From NCBI RefSeq assembly GCF_030052815.1, contig NC_079504.1, positions 86,616,249-86,680,248 of the forward strand: 64,000 nt of DNA. Direction: 5' to 3'. Positions 47,525-59,673 of the stretch are shown piece after piece. The first letter of the stretch is position 1. Every line of letters begins with the position of its first letter. The DNA is from Hevea brasiliensis. Taxonomy: Eukaryota; Streptophyta; Magnoliopsida; Malpighiales; Euphorbiaceae. The notes under the pieces were generated by a model. That model saw only the letters and a program-made list of their open reading frames with translations, was not told the DNA's origin and did not search any database. The position numbers were made by a program, and so were the translations under genes.

Positions 47525-47974
47525 TCAATCTCTGAACAGCTGTGGGTGTTGTCTCCTCATGTCCTCCTCTCGTTCCCAAGTAGCCTCCTGGCCCGAATGA
47601 TGGTTCCACAAAGACTTTTACCAATGGTATCCGCTTGTTCGTAGTCGCTTCACCTCATAAGCCAGAATCTTTATGGGTTCTTCTTCATATGTGAGGTCTG
47701 GATTTACTTCAATTTCTTCTACTGGTAGTACATGAGATGGGTCTGATCGATACCTCCTCAACATAGACACATGGAAGACATTATGTATCTTTTCTAACTC
47801 TAGAGGTAGTGCTAAACGATATGCCAAAGGACCCACTCTTTCCAATACCTCATATGGCCCGATAAAACGAGGACTTAGTTTCCCCTTCTTGCCGAATCTC
47901 ATAATTCTCTTCCAAGGAGAAACCTTGAGGAAAACTTTCTCACCCACTGCATACTCAATATCCCTTCTTTTCAA
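47525..47974 (-). pseudogene. pol: Element D integrase C-terminal domain and chromodomain
   Basis: The frame gives KRRDIEYAVGEKVFLKVSPW, FIGPYEVLERVGPLAYRLAL, KIHNVFHVSMLRRYRSDPSH and EEIEVNPDLTYEEEPIKILA. It breaks in the chromodomain. One shift lies near 47640; a second is the extra base in AAAGTCTTTGTGG, where A has AAAGTGCTGTGG. The chromodomain continues out of frame (EATWERE) to TGA at 47525-47527. The same extra base is present in B. Confidence 0.9.
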
Positions 47975-47999
47975 ATCAACATAGGACTTTTGTGATGCG

Positions 48000-48565
48000 A
48001 TGCGCTTTTAAGTCGACCCCTGATCACCTTGATTTTCTCTTCAGTCTGTTGAACAATTTCGGGTCCAATCATTTTTCTTTCACCCACGTCATCTCAAAAC
48101 AACGGGGTTCTACATTTTCTGCCATATAAAGCTTCATATGGAGGCATCCCAATGCTTGATTGGTAGCTGTTGTTGTAAGCAAACTCAATTAAAGGCAAGT
48201 GTGTATCCCAACTACCCTCAAACTCAATCACACAAGCCCGTAGCATGTCCTCCAAGATCTGAATTACCCTCTCGGTGGCCATGCATGCGTGGGTGGAATG
48301 CGATCTTGAAGTTCAATCTAGTTCCTAGGGCTCTCTGAAGACTACCTCAGAATCTAGAAGTGAACCTAGGATCTCTGTCTGATACAATAGATACTGGCAC
48401 TCCATGCAGTCTCACAATCTCATCAATGTACAACCTGGCCAATCTGTCCAAACTATAGTCCATCCGGACTGGCAGAAAATGAGCAGACTTAGTCAGTCTG
48501 TCGACAATGACCCATACTGCATCATGACTCTTCTGTGTCCGTGGAAGTCCCATTACAAAATTCAT
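48000..48565 (-). pseudogene. pol: Element D integrase catalytic core, broken
   Basis: The 48565-48347 frame has [11 protein letters not shown]...VSDRDPRF. In the first motif the catalytic Asp (DFVTGLP in A and B) is Asn. Between about 48345 and 48283 indels remove the frame around the GQSER Glu, which survives as ERVIQILEDML in the 48282-48094 frame. A stop and further shifts follow at 48000-48094. Inactive as written. Confidence 0.9.
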
Positions 48566-48575
48566 TATTATTCTT

Positions 48576-49850
48576 TCATTCCGGCACTGGTAGTGGATGT
48601 AACAACCCAGTGGGTACTTGATGCTCTGCCTTTACTTGCTGACAAGTTAGGCATTTGGACACAAACTCTGCCACATCTCTCTTCATACCCATCCACCAAT
48701 AATGCTCCTTTAGCCCTCTATACATTTTTATACCACCAGGATGCATGGCAAAAGGAGACTCATGTGCTTCCTTCAAAATGATCTGCCTCAAATCAACATC
48801 ATTAGGAACACACATTCTGCCTTGGTGTAGCAGTAAACCATCATCTCTGATTGAGAACTCTGGTTTCTTGCCCTGCCGGACTTTTTCCAACAGCTTCTGA
48901 TATCTTTCATCATTATGAGCAGCCATTCTGATCTGATCAATCAACACTGGCTGTACATGCCATGCAACTGCTGCCTGCCCATCATTATTAATCTCTAAAC
49001 TGGCATGTAATAACCTCAACTCATGTACCAAAGACAAAGGAGTGACCCGTAGACTTGCCATAGTCTTGCGACTTAGGGCATCAGCCACAACATTAGCTTT
49101 CCCTGACTGATAGTCTATCAGACAATCATAGTCTTTTATCAACTCTAACCACCTCCTCTGTCTCAAATTCAACTCTTTCTGGGTGCCCAAATACTTCAAA
49201 CTCTTATGATCTGTGTAGATATAACACTTCTCCCCATACAAATAATGTCTCCAGATCTTAAAAGCAAATACAATGGCTGCAAGCTCCAAATCATGTGTCG
49301 GATAATTCCTCTCATGAAGTTTCAGCTGACGTGATGCATAGGCAATGACATTTCGATCTTGCATCAATACACAACCTAACCCGTTGTGAGAAGCATCGCT
49401 GTAAACTGTATATTCTTTACCCGGTGTGGGTAAAGTCAGGACTGGAGCCTCTGTCAAACATCTTTTCAATTCATCCAAACTTTGCTGGCATTTGTCCGTC
49501 CACTGAAATTTCACGTCCTTTCTAAGTAGCATGGTCAATGGAGATGCCAACATCGAGAATCCCCTCACAAACCGACGATAGTATCCAGCTAAACCCAGAA
49601 AACTGCGAATCTCTGTGACATTTTTGGGTGGTTTCCAATTAAGGACAGCTTCAATCTTGCTAGGATCTACCTTAATACCCTCTTCTGATACTACGTGCCC
49701 CAAGAAAGATATTTCCTTCAGCCAAAATTCACACTTCGACAATTTGGCATATAGCTGTTTCTCTCTCATAGTCTGCAGTACAATCCGCAGATGTCTATCA
49801 TGCTCTTCTGCATTCCTCGAATAGACCAATATATCATCAATAAATACCAC
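48576..49850 (-). pseudogene. pol: Element D RT (C-terminal half), RNase H and integrase zinc domain
   Basis: An open 424-aa stretch. RT active site [10 protein letters not shown] at the start, thumb region ([17 protein letters not shown]), RNase H ([47 protein letters not shown]) and the HHCC-type integrase zinc region ([31 protein letters not shown]). RT copies RNA into DNA and RNase H removes the template. A cluster of indels at 49850-49958 separates this frame from the N-terminal half of RT. Confidence 0.94.
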
Positions 49851-49957
49851 AACAAAGCCGGTGGTATGGTGCGAAGATAGTGTTCATCGATCCATAAAAG
49901 CGGCGAGCATTAGTTAACCGAATGGCATAACCAAAAACTCATAATGGCCATAGCGGG

Positions 49958-52144
49958 TTACGAAGCGATTTTAGAAATACTCTGCTCTTGTACTTTCAGC
50001 TGATAATAACCTGATCTCAGGTCAATTTTGGAGAACACAGCTGCACCCCTCAACTGATCAAACAAATCATCAATACGGGGTAATGGATATCTGTTCTTTA
50101 TTGTCACCTTATTCAACTGCCGGTAATCAATACACAAACGAAGAGTGCCATCTTTCTTCTTTACAAACAACACTGGCACTCCCCAAGGTGACACACTAGG
50201 GCGGATAAAGCCCTTGTCAAGCAGTTCTTGCAACTGCACTTTCAATTCTTTTAGTTCTGCTGGTGCCATTCTGTATGGCGTTATGGAGACTGGGTCCACA
50301 CCAGGCATAACATCAATTTCAAACTGCACTTCTCTTTCTGGAGGTAATCCTGGCAATTCTTTAGGAAATACATCCGGAAAGTCACATACAGTAGGAATGT
50401 CCTCCAATGTTGGACTCCCCACTTGGGTGTCTATCACATGTGCCAAGTATGCCTCACACCCTTTTATAATCATTTTTCTGGCCAGTGCAGTTGAAATGAT
50501 GTTTGAAGGCAATAACTGCCTCTCCCCATGTATTACTACATCACCATCGAGGAGACCAAAGTAGTATCTTGATCTCTGATCAATCATGGCGTGATGCCTG
50601 GCTAACCAATCCATGCCTAAGATAATGTCATAATCTCTGAAGGGCATTTCAATTAAATCTGACAGAAAATTGTGTCCTTGGATCACCAAAGGACAATCTC
50701 TATATAGCCTATTTACCCTAACCTCCTGGCCTAAATGACTAGTTACTAACACATCATAGTCCATTGGTACACACGGAATAGCAGTAGAACACATCACACT
50801 AGCACTAACATACGAATGTGTAGAGCCAGGATCAAATAGCACATACACATCTTGGTCAAGGATGGAGAAAATACCAGCTACAACATCTGATGTTTCAACC
50901 TCTTCCCTCTGACGCATGGTATACACTCTGACTGCTGCGCCACTAGGTGTTGGCTGGTTAACAGTGCTTTGACTTCCAGGGGTGTTACCAGGACCCCTAC
51001 CTCTTCCTCTACCTCTAGCAGCTGACTGTGACCCTCTAGGTGCAGAGACTTGGGTTGATTCTTCAGGTGTGGCAAAAGATCCAGACCGGCGTGGACTAGT
51101 GCAATCCTTAGCGAAATGTCTGCTTCCTCCACAATTAAAGCATGCACCAGTAGCCTTGAAACAAACCCCACCATGAGTTCTACCACATGTTTCACACTGC
51201 CGGACCGATAGAGATCCTCGGGGTGCCTGCTGGGTCTGCTGACCAGACCGAGGTGGTCTTTGGCCAGAAAATCTGCCTCTGCCTCTACGGGAGCTAGATC
51301 CCCCAAACTGTTTCCTCTTCCCAGAACCACTTCCAGATGCTTGTTCAGTAGTCTTTTCAGTTTTCTCTTTCTCTTGTGAACCCTTCTTCACTGCCCCTTC
51401 GGATTCTATCCTTTCTAATTCCAAGGCTTGTGAGATCAATTCAGCAAAATTCTGATGTCTGAAACCCACAACTTGCATCCCCAGACTCTGCCTTAGCCCG
51501 AATTCAAACCTCTTGCATCTGTCTTTGGGGGTGGAGACTAAGCTTCCAGCATAGTGGCTTAGCCTTGAGAAATCTCTCTCATATTCTGCTACAGTTCGGT
51601 TCCCTTGTTTCAAACTCAAAAATTCTTGCAACTTCATATCCACATATGCATCGGGAACCCATTTCTGTCGGAACTCCCTCAAAAAGTCTGTCCATGTCAG
51701 CACAGGTGGCTCAACCAGGCTGTGGGGGATGGTCTTCCACCATTCAAACGCATCCCCTTGCAACAAGGAAACAGAATACTCAAACTTCAATTCCTCTGTA
51801 CACTGTAGCTTCTTGAAAACTCGTTCCATTCTTTCCAACCACTGTTCTGCCTCCAGTGGATCCACAGTGCTTTTAAACTCAGTGGCCCCAAATTTCATCA
51901 ATTTTTCATACTGCCGAGCTGAGGGCTGTGGTTGGGCTACAGGTATTGGCATCTAAGCTTGGGGTGGCACATTACCCGCCATTTGCTGGAAGAAGGCAGC
52001 CATCAGTTGCATAAATTGAACAGGAAACTGCGGTGCTGGAGCAGGAGCTGGAGTGGTTGACCCATTCACGTTCTGGAGTGCTGGGGCTTCCTCTTGAACC
52101 TTAGCTTCAACAGATTGTTCTTCGGAATGATCTCCTCCTTCCAT
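49958..52144 (-). pseudogene. gag-pol: Element D gag, protease and N-terminal half of RT
   Basis: ATG at 52144 (MEGGDHSEEQSVEAKVQEEA), then a single TAG at about 51953 (PPQA-stop-MPIPV; CAG to TAG type). The frame then stays open for 664 aa. Gag core ([40 protein letters not shown]), first Cys motif [12 protein letters not shown], knuckle [14 protein letters not shown], basic GRGRGRGPG region, protease [11 protein letters not shown] and [13 protein letters not shown], then RT from [16 protein letters not shown] through [20 protein letters not shown] to [14 protein letters not shown]. This shows that gag, protease and pol were one continuous frame. Of the four gag copies this is the least damaged. 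Confidence 0.95.
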
Positions 52145-52313
52145 TCCGTTTTCTCAAATTTTCTACTTCTTGAGATTAAACATAAGGAGGTTAACCTCCG
52201 TTAGTGCATATTCATGATGTAAATACGTCATATGTATCAATTTAAGACACTTGAGCAGTTGTACTTATCAATAAAATGTTCATACACATAGTCAAAATTT
52301 ATTGAAAAACCAT

Positions 52314-52325
52314 GCTCTGATACCA
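52314..52325 (-). promoter_or_regulatory. Element D primer-binding site (tRNA-iMet)
   Basis: Minus strand TGGTATCAGAGC, eight bases from the right LTR. Confidence 0.93.
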
Positions 52326-52333
52326 CTAAAACA

Positions 52334-55300
52334 TGTCACACCTTACCCCTCCGTAAGGCATAACATGATCCCGTAGAATACTTAATGAACTACCAAACTT
52401 CACCTACCGATAACTCATTAAGTACTCTACAAGGGATTTTAAAACAATTTTCTTACATTTTGGAAGTGGTGAGCATTTTAGTGGGAATTAAAAACCATTT
52501 ATTCAAGTTTAAATACTAGTAAAAAATTTTGTCCATTTTAAATTTTGCCGCAAATTTTATAAAAATTTTGACAGAGTTCCCTCTGTATTTTGAGAAACCA
52601 GTTCTTCCAAGACCTGTAAAAAGCACTTCCAAAAGTTTTCCACAACTCCCAATCTCCAATAAAACTCAAATCAACCCAATTCAAATAACTTCAAAGCAAT
52701 TTCCACAATTTAATCAAATTTGGTCATCACAAAATTTTTAATACTTCATTAACAAGGCATTAAGCAGAAAAATCATATTTACAAATATTAAATTTACAGA
52801 AGCAACCCAAAATAATATTATTACAATTTATTTACAACTGCTCAACTACATTGATACGTATAACATTTCTATATTTACATCAAAATTATCTACAAGGGTA
52901 TAAAATAATACCTGTACAAAAGCTTGATGTGATCTTCAACTCAGTAGCAGCTCACTCTGCTGCTTTTTCCTTGCACTTATCTGCGATAGCAAAATAAGCC
53001 ATCGCTGAGTATAAAAATACTCAGTGGTGCACAATAAAAATTTAAAATGTAATAATTAAATCATTCATTACCAAACACAATTCAAATGTTTCTCAAACAC
53101 ATTTCAACAATTATCAAAGTTCCTAATAACATCATTTTGTCAAATAATCTATTAAACACAGTTTAGTCAAACAATTTCATAACACAGTGTTGCCAAAGTC
53201 ATACACAACTTAAGTCATGACACAAAATTTCCGATCAATGCCGTGTTGTACACCACGACAAAGCAATCTCAACCCCATTAATCAAAGTCAATGAGGGAGG
53301 TGGCTAGATAGCTAATGAGTACTCATCCGATCTACAACCTCAACTGGCAAGCTAGAGAGGGAGGAAAATAAACGATCTCAACCCCATAAATGGAGGAGGA
53401 AATGTGATACGGTCATGCTAAGTGTGAATCCAAAATCAATTTAAAACAATTATTTTCAATAATTTATGAGAGATCCCAAACAATTTTCAAAGTCATTTTT
53501 GTATTTACAAAGTGGCAACACAATTCATAAATAACATAGCGATTTCATAAAGTATAGCAACTCAAATTTTCAATTGGAAAACAATTACATAAATTTATTG
53601 TGCACAAACCTGACTGGAGTCGCCTCTGGGTCTTGACTCAGTCTCTCCGAGCTTCCAAGTCTTTTTCAGCTGAAACACACAATTTCATAGTGTTTCAGTA
53701 CTATAACTTAACATAAGTCCAAAAATAAATTTAACTTCACTTTAACTAGCTCTATTGCGTTAAATTCGACGTTCTCAAGGTTTTTGTGTTTCGGGTTACT
53801 ATTCACTACACTATTCAAGTCAAATTGTTGACTTTTTAAGGATTAATAGGTATGGAAACTCCAACTTCACCCACATACCACATTTTTGTCACCAAACTTG
53901 TTGGTTTTGGTCATTTTTTCAAAGCGTAGGTCATTTTGGCAAAATTGCCAATTTTCGGTTTTGGTGCTCCGAAGTTGCACTGTTCTATTGGTCGATCTAC
54001 TGTTGGAATTTGACAAAACTTCCTTCATAGAAAATGTTCCTTATTGTCTTAAGTGTATTCTCATTTTTGGATCACCTCAATTGGAATTTTGTAGCTCAAG
54101 TTATGGCCAAAATAAGTTTACTGTTCACGTGCACTGTTCATACTGGTATCTTGGGTTCTGGCAGATTTTGATCCAACTTTGGTCAGTAATTTGATCAAGT
54201 TAAGTTCATAATTTGGTCTAATTTTCTTCATATGAAATGTTCTACTATATCTTAGGTTTCCATCGGTTCAAGAATCGCCTAAATCCGAGTTTTCTAGAGA
54301 GAGTTATAGCCATCCAAACATTACTGCTCAAATGAAAATCTGCAGAGTTGCAGGTTTGGTAACTTAACTTTACTCAATAATTTGAATGGGTTAATGGCAT
54401 AATTTGGGGTGATGTTCTTCATGACAGTTTTAGATCTATATCTTATCTAATTTCTGGTAAAATTTTAGGTCAATTTGACCTTCCTAGCTCGAGTTATGAC
54501 CAAATGAACAGTAACTGTTCATTTGGTCAGTTTGGTGCAGTGGCAGCCTGCTCTCATTTCACTTTGGTCAATTGTTTCACCCAGTTTTGGTCAGTTTTTG
54601 GGCATGGTTCCTTGATGAAAATTGTGCTCTTTTATGTCTATTTTCATCCCTAATTTATGACGTATCAATTGGACTTGTAAAATTTGAGTTTTGGTCCTTC
54701 AAAGTGGGTTTGGTCATGCTGCCAGCAGCATGACCATTGGACCTACGAATTTAACTTAGTTTTCTATCATTCCCACACAAGTTATTTGGTCATAATTGAC
54801 CATTCTTTCACTTCACAATAGGTCCAACATGCCATTTATGTATTTCTCCAAATTTTGGTTCACAAACCCTAACATTCAAACCCTAACTCATCAATTTCAT
54901 ACATTTAACCATTTCAATGCCTTTAACTATCATCAATTAACTCTTTAAGGTTCATATTCCTATCCAAGTCAATCAAGCCATGCCATTGATGTCCCCTCTT
55001 CAACCGACCGAAATTTCAATTTGGTCCTCTACACATGTTTTTATTTCATTTCCTTAATTTCCAAGTTCATTTAAGTAATAAACATGCACTAAAAAAAAAG
55101 GAATTGAAGGTTAGAATACCCACCTTAGGTGAAGCCTTTGATCTTCACTTTTTGTTCCACTTCACACTTTTTTTTTTCTTTCCTCTATTCTTCCTTTCTA
55201 TGGAATTTTAGAAGTTTTCTAGGGTTTAGGGTTAATTTTAGTGAAAGGACATTAAGTTATTCAAGGTTAAATAACTCTTTAATGGTGGAATTCATGGCGG

Positions 55301-56012
55301 AGGAAGAGTGAGGGGTTCGGCTAGCTTGAAGAAGGAAGAAGAAAAATGAATTTTGTTTCTTTATTTTAGATATTTATCTCTTAATTGACTTAGTCAAATT
55401 ATCAAATAAATAAATTTTATTTGTGACCTCATAAGTGATATCATCTTGATGATGTCACTACCTTTTTCTACTTTTCTTTTTTCTTCTTTTTTTTTATTTA
55501 TTTTTCTATTAGTTCTTTAATTTAATTCCTGATTCCAAAATTTTCTTTTCTCCAATTTTATTTGACAGTTAGGTCAGGAGTCAGCTCTCGGGGTCAATTA
55601 ACCAAATCGCCCCTCGCCAGTTCATCCCGGTTTGCAAATAATCCAATATTTCTTCCGGCTCCCTGACCTAATTATTTGACTGACTTAACAGTTCTTTTTC
55701 GTGATTTTCTCTTTTCCACTGTGTTCATAAGGGTCCTAAGGACCGCAGCGTCACTTTTTACGGTTCGAAATTTGAGTTTAAAATGACTTGCGATGCGTTC
55801 AGGAGGTCACTCATCGTTGTGACTCTCGGCTCGTTTAACCTCTTATGTTCTATTTTTCTTATTTATAGTTAACTAATTAAACATTACTAATTATTTGTGT
55901 TTATGGCTTCTCAAATTGTCTTAAGTGTGGCCCTAATCCCATTAATTGTCCGGATCGACACCGGTCACCGAAATAGTGAAATATACCAGGCTATACCAAT
56001 AGGGGTGTTACA
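52334..56012 (-). repeat. Element D right LTR (5' LTR), uninterrupted
   Basis: About 3679 bp. In element sense from 56012: CCGGTGACCGG block (near 55965), donor-like AC at 55122-55123, modules around 54600-54040 including one closely matching the A repeat (54240-54315), the GAGTACTC block (near 53316), the double hairpin, AATAAA (reversed, 52827-52832) and the end TGTGACA. It lacks the E insertion and so documents its target. Confidence 0.94.
52981..53032 (-). promoter_or_regulatory. Conserved LTR double hairpin, element D right LTR
   Basis: Hairpin I CTGAGTAT/ATACTCAG. In hairpin II the 3' arm is GCTATCGC (left LTR GCTGTCGC), turning a G-U pair into an A-U pair and keeping the stem. Confidence 0.78.
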
Positions 56013-56017
56013 ATGAA
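56013..56017 (+). repeat. Target-site duplication of element D, right (ATGAA)
   Basis: Follows GGGTGTTACA and restores the B gag frame AEYE-RE. Confidence 0.93.
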
Positions 56018-57309
56018 AGAGAATTTTCCCACCTGAGCCATTACGCAGTAAGTTTACTTTCTACCAGCAGGGAGAGATGCAAGAGGTTTGAAACCGGCTT
56101 GAAGCCCAGTATCAGATTACAAGTAGTCGGCTTCAAACACACTAACTTCTCTGAACTTATTTCTCAAGCTCTAGAGTTAGAAAGAATTGAGTCCAAGTCG
56201 CTCTGAGAAAAGAAATCGGAGAAGACAGAGAAAGAGGAAAATCAGAGAAACGAGTTCGGTGGTCCTACACGAAGAGGAAGAACTATGGGGGACACAGCAG
56301 AGGTGGCAAGAAATCTGGTAGGGGAAGATATTTAGGACAGAAGCCTCCCCTATCTGGTCAGCAGAGCACCAGAGGTTCCTACCCTCCCCGCCAATGTGAG
56401 ACATGTGGAAAAAATCATGGTGGGATCTGCTACAAGGCTATTGGAGCCTGTTATAACTGTGGAGGCATAGGACACTTTGCCAAGGACTGCACCGATGGTC
56501 GCAGGTTGGACCACCTCCTACTACTGCGAAGGTCGATTCGAGCCTGTCACTAGAAGTTCACAACCACCCACAGAGGTAGAGGAAGGGGTAGAGGTAGCCC
56601 ACAGTGACCAAGGCACGATGAAACAATCAGAGCAAGACAATTGCTCGATCGGAATGTATGCAATGAGACGGAAGGAAGAGGCGAAACATCGATGTTGTGG
56701 CTGGTACCTTCTCAACTTTTAATCGAATGTGTTTGTGTTATTTGATCCGGTTCTACCCATTCTTATGTGAGTGCTAGCATCATTGATTGCATTCTTTGTT
56801 CCATGTATACAAATGGACTTTGAGGTGCTAGTAACAAGTCCACTAGGACAGAAGTTAGGGTTAATAGAATGTATAGAGATTGTCCTTTGGTGATCCAAGG
56901 ACACACTTTTCTGTCGATCTCATTAAAATGCCCTTGAGATTATGATATCATCTTGGGCATGGATTGGTTAGCTAGGCATCATGCCATGATTGATTGTAAG
57001 TCAAGATCACTTTTGGCCTTCCTCGATCTGATGATGTGGTAATACATGGGGAAAGCGATTATTGCCATCAAACATCATTTACGCTACACTAGCGTAAAAA
57101 TGATCGAGAAAGGGTGTGAAGCCTACTTGGCACATGTGGTAGACACCCAGTGGGAAGTCCGGCATTGAAGGACATCCCTACGATTACATGACTTTCGGAT
57201 GTGTTTCTGATGAATTGCGGGATTACCTCGGAAGAGAAGTGCGATTTGAAATTAATGTTATGCAGTGTGGAACCAATCTCCATAACGCCATACGAATGGC
57301 ACCAGCGAG
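56013..57309 (+). pseudogene. gag-pol: Element B gag C-terminus and protease, heavily frameshifted
   Basis: It resumes gag after D: motifs of SRERCKRFETGLKPS, then the CETCGKNHGGICYK first Cys motif (both cysteines kept), knuckle CYNCGGIGHFAKDC, a Gly/Arg-rich region, the protease [11 protein letters not shown] (frameshift inside the active-site motif at about 56748) and GMDWLARHH (written out of frame). Small losses occur every few tens of bases from 56190 to 57300, many turning CAG or CTG into CG. Comparison with D shows no large deletion. RT coding starts cleanly at 57310. Confidence 0.88.
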
Positions 57310-58599
57310 TTGAAGGAGTTGAAGATACAATTGCAAGAACTACTTGAAAAGGGCTTCATCCACCCTAGTGTGTCACCTTGGGGAGCACCAGTGTTGTTTG
57401 TTAAGAAGAAGGATGGTACTCTCCGCTTATGCATTGACTACCGACAGTTGAATAAGGTGACAATAAAGAACAGATATCCATTGTCTCACATTGATGATCT
57501 GTTTGATCAGTTAAAGGGTACAACTGTATTCTCCAAAATTGATCTGCGATCTGGTTATTATCAGTTGAAGGTGCAACAGCAGAGTATTCCAAAAACTGCT
57601 TTCAGAACTCGGTATGGCCACTATGAGTTTCTAGTAATGCCATTCGGGTCAACAAATGCTCCAGCTGCTTTTATGGATCTGATGAACACTATCTTCAGAC
57701 CATATCTCGATCAATTTGTGGTGGTGTTTGTTGATGACATTTTGATATACTTGAGGAATGCAGAAGAGCATGATAGACATCTACGGATTGTACTGCAGAC
57801 TTTAAGGGAGAAACAACTATACGCCAAATTGTCAAAGTGTGAATTTTGGCTGAAAGAAATCTCCTTTTTGGGGCATGTTGTGTCAGCTGAAGGGATCAAG
57901 GTAGATTCCAGCAAGGTAGAAGCTATCCTTAATTGGAAGCCACCCAGAAATATCACAAAAATTCGCAGTTTTCTGGGTTTAGCTGGATATTACCGTCGGT
58001 TTGTGAAGGGGTTTTCTATGTTATCTTCTCCACTGACCAAACTGCTTCGGAAAGATGTAAAATTTCAGTGGACAAATAAATGTCAGCAGAGTTTTGATAA
58101 GTTGAAGAGGTGTTTGACTGAAGCTCCAGTCCTCACTTTACCAACACCGGGTAAAGAATACACAGTTTATAGTGATGCTTCTCACAATGGGTTAGGCTGT
58201 GTACTGATGCAAGATCGAAATGTCATTGCTTATGCATCACGTCGGCTGAAACCGCATGAGAGGAACTACCCAACACATGATCTGGAGCTAGCAGCTATTG
58301 TTTTTACTCTGAAGATTTGGAGACACTATTTGTATAGGGAGAAATGCTACATTTACACAGATCACAAGAGCTTGAAGTACTTAGGCACCGAGAAGGAATT
58401 AAATTTGAGGCAGAGGAGATGGTTTGAACTCATCAAAGATTATGATTGCTTAATAGACTATCAGCCAGGGAAAGCAAATGTGGTGCCTGACGCCTTAGGT
58501 CGCAAGACTATGGCAAGTCTCAGAGTTTCTCCTTTGTCCATGGTATACGAATTGAAAGCCAAAGATGCTAGTTTAGAGATTGATGATGAGGGACGGTGA
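57310..58599 (+). pseudogene. pol: Element B RT and RNase H
   Basis: 429 open codons: [55 protein letters not shown] active site [10 protein letters not shown] (near 57725), the [12 protein letters not shown] connection, RNase H with [10 protein letters not shown] (near 58170), [20 protein letters not shown] and [13 protein letters not shown] (family consensus VADALSRK). It is the most intact RT in the window and includes the YxDD region that D has lost to indels. It becomes garbled at 58565-58660, before the integrase zinc domain, where CAG triplets are replaced by CG. Confidence 0.94.
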
Positions 58600-59673
58600 T
58601 GGTTGCTTGGCATGTACGGCGGTGTTGATTGATCGGTCGAATGGCTGCTCGGTCGATGAAAAATATCAGAAGCTACTGAAAGAAGTCCAGCAGGGCAAGA
58701 AACCTGAATTCTCTGTGAGAGATGATGGTTTATTGCTACATCAGGGCAGAATGTGCATTCCTAATGATGCTGAATTGAGACAGATCATTATGAAGGAAGC
58801 ACATGAGTCTCCATTTGCTATGCACCCTAGTGGAACTAAAATGTACAAAGGGCTGAAAGAGCATTACTGGTGGATGGGTATGAAGAGCATTATAGCTGAA
58901 TTTGTTTCCAAATGCCTAACTTGTCAGCAAGTAAAGGCAGAACATCAAGTTCCAGCTGGTTTGTTACATCCCTTTTCAGTACCAGAGTGGAAATGGGAAC
59001 GGATAACTATGGATTTTGTTACAGGACTTCCAAGGACACAGGTAGTTATGATGCAGTATGGGTTATAGTTGACAGATTGACCAAGTCTGCTCACTTTTTG
59101 CCAGTGCGGATGGACTATAGCCTGGAAAGATTGGCCAGATTGTACATATATGAGATTGTAAAATTGCATGGAGTGCCAGTATCAATTATATCTGACAGAG
59201 ATCCTAGGTTCACTTCTAGATTATGGGGTAGTCTTCAAAGAGCGCTAGGAACTAGATTGAACTTCAGCACAGCATTCCACCCATAGACAGATGGCCAGTC
59301 TGAAAGGGTTATTCAGATATTGGAGGATATGCTACAGGCTTGTGTGATTGAATTTGAAGGTAGTTGGGATACACACTTGCCTTTGATTGAGTTTGCTTAT
59401 AACAACAGCTACCAATCAAGCATTAGGATGCCTCCATACGAAGCATTGTATGGCAGGAAGTGCAGAACTCCCTTATGTTGGGATGAAGTAGGTGAAAGGA
59501 AGATGATTGGACCAGAAATTGTTCAGCAGACAGAGGAAAAGATCAGATTGATTAGAGATAGACTCAAGGCTACATCGGCCGTCAAGTCCTATGTTGATTT
59601 GAAAAGAAGAGATATTGAATATGCAGAGGTGATAAGGTATTCCTCAAAGTTTCTCCTTGGAAGAGGATTATGA
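58600..59673 (+). pseudogene. pol: Element B integrase
   Basis: Zinc domain ([34 protein letters not shown]), then the core with [11 protein letters not shown] one-base loss near 59045 moves the frame to the one running through [15 protein letters not shown] and IISDRDPRF, interrupted by TAG at 59284 (CAG type) just before TDGQSERVIQ. It continues with YNNSYQSSIRMPPYEALYG. The D, D, E residues are all still visible across frames. The frame shifts again at about 59625-59640. Confidence 0.92.

Larger units (their letters stand above)
33465..56012 (-). mobile_element. Element D: near-complete Tekay-like gypsy element containing element E
   Basis: In minus sense: 5' LTR (56012-52334), primer-binding site, gag, protease, RT, RNase H, integrase, chromodomain, polypurine tract, 3' LTR (47478-46088 + 35737-33465). 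It is flanked by ATGAA duplications inside the gag of B. Without the 10.3 kb element E it is about 12.2 kb. The LTR start (TGTAACACCCCTATTGG) differs from that of the B/C/E type, so D is a separate family. Confidence 0.93.

Noticed and set aside
57711..57956. Antisense ORFs within RT and integrase (57401, 57711, 58945, 49615, 50145)
   Set aside because: Complement of conserved pol codons, with no independent features.
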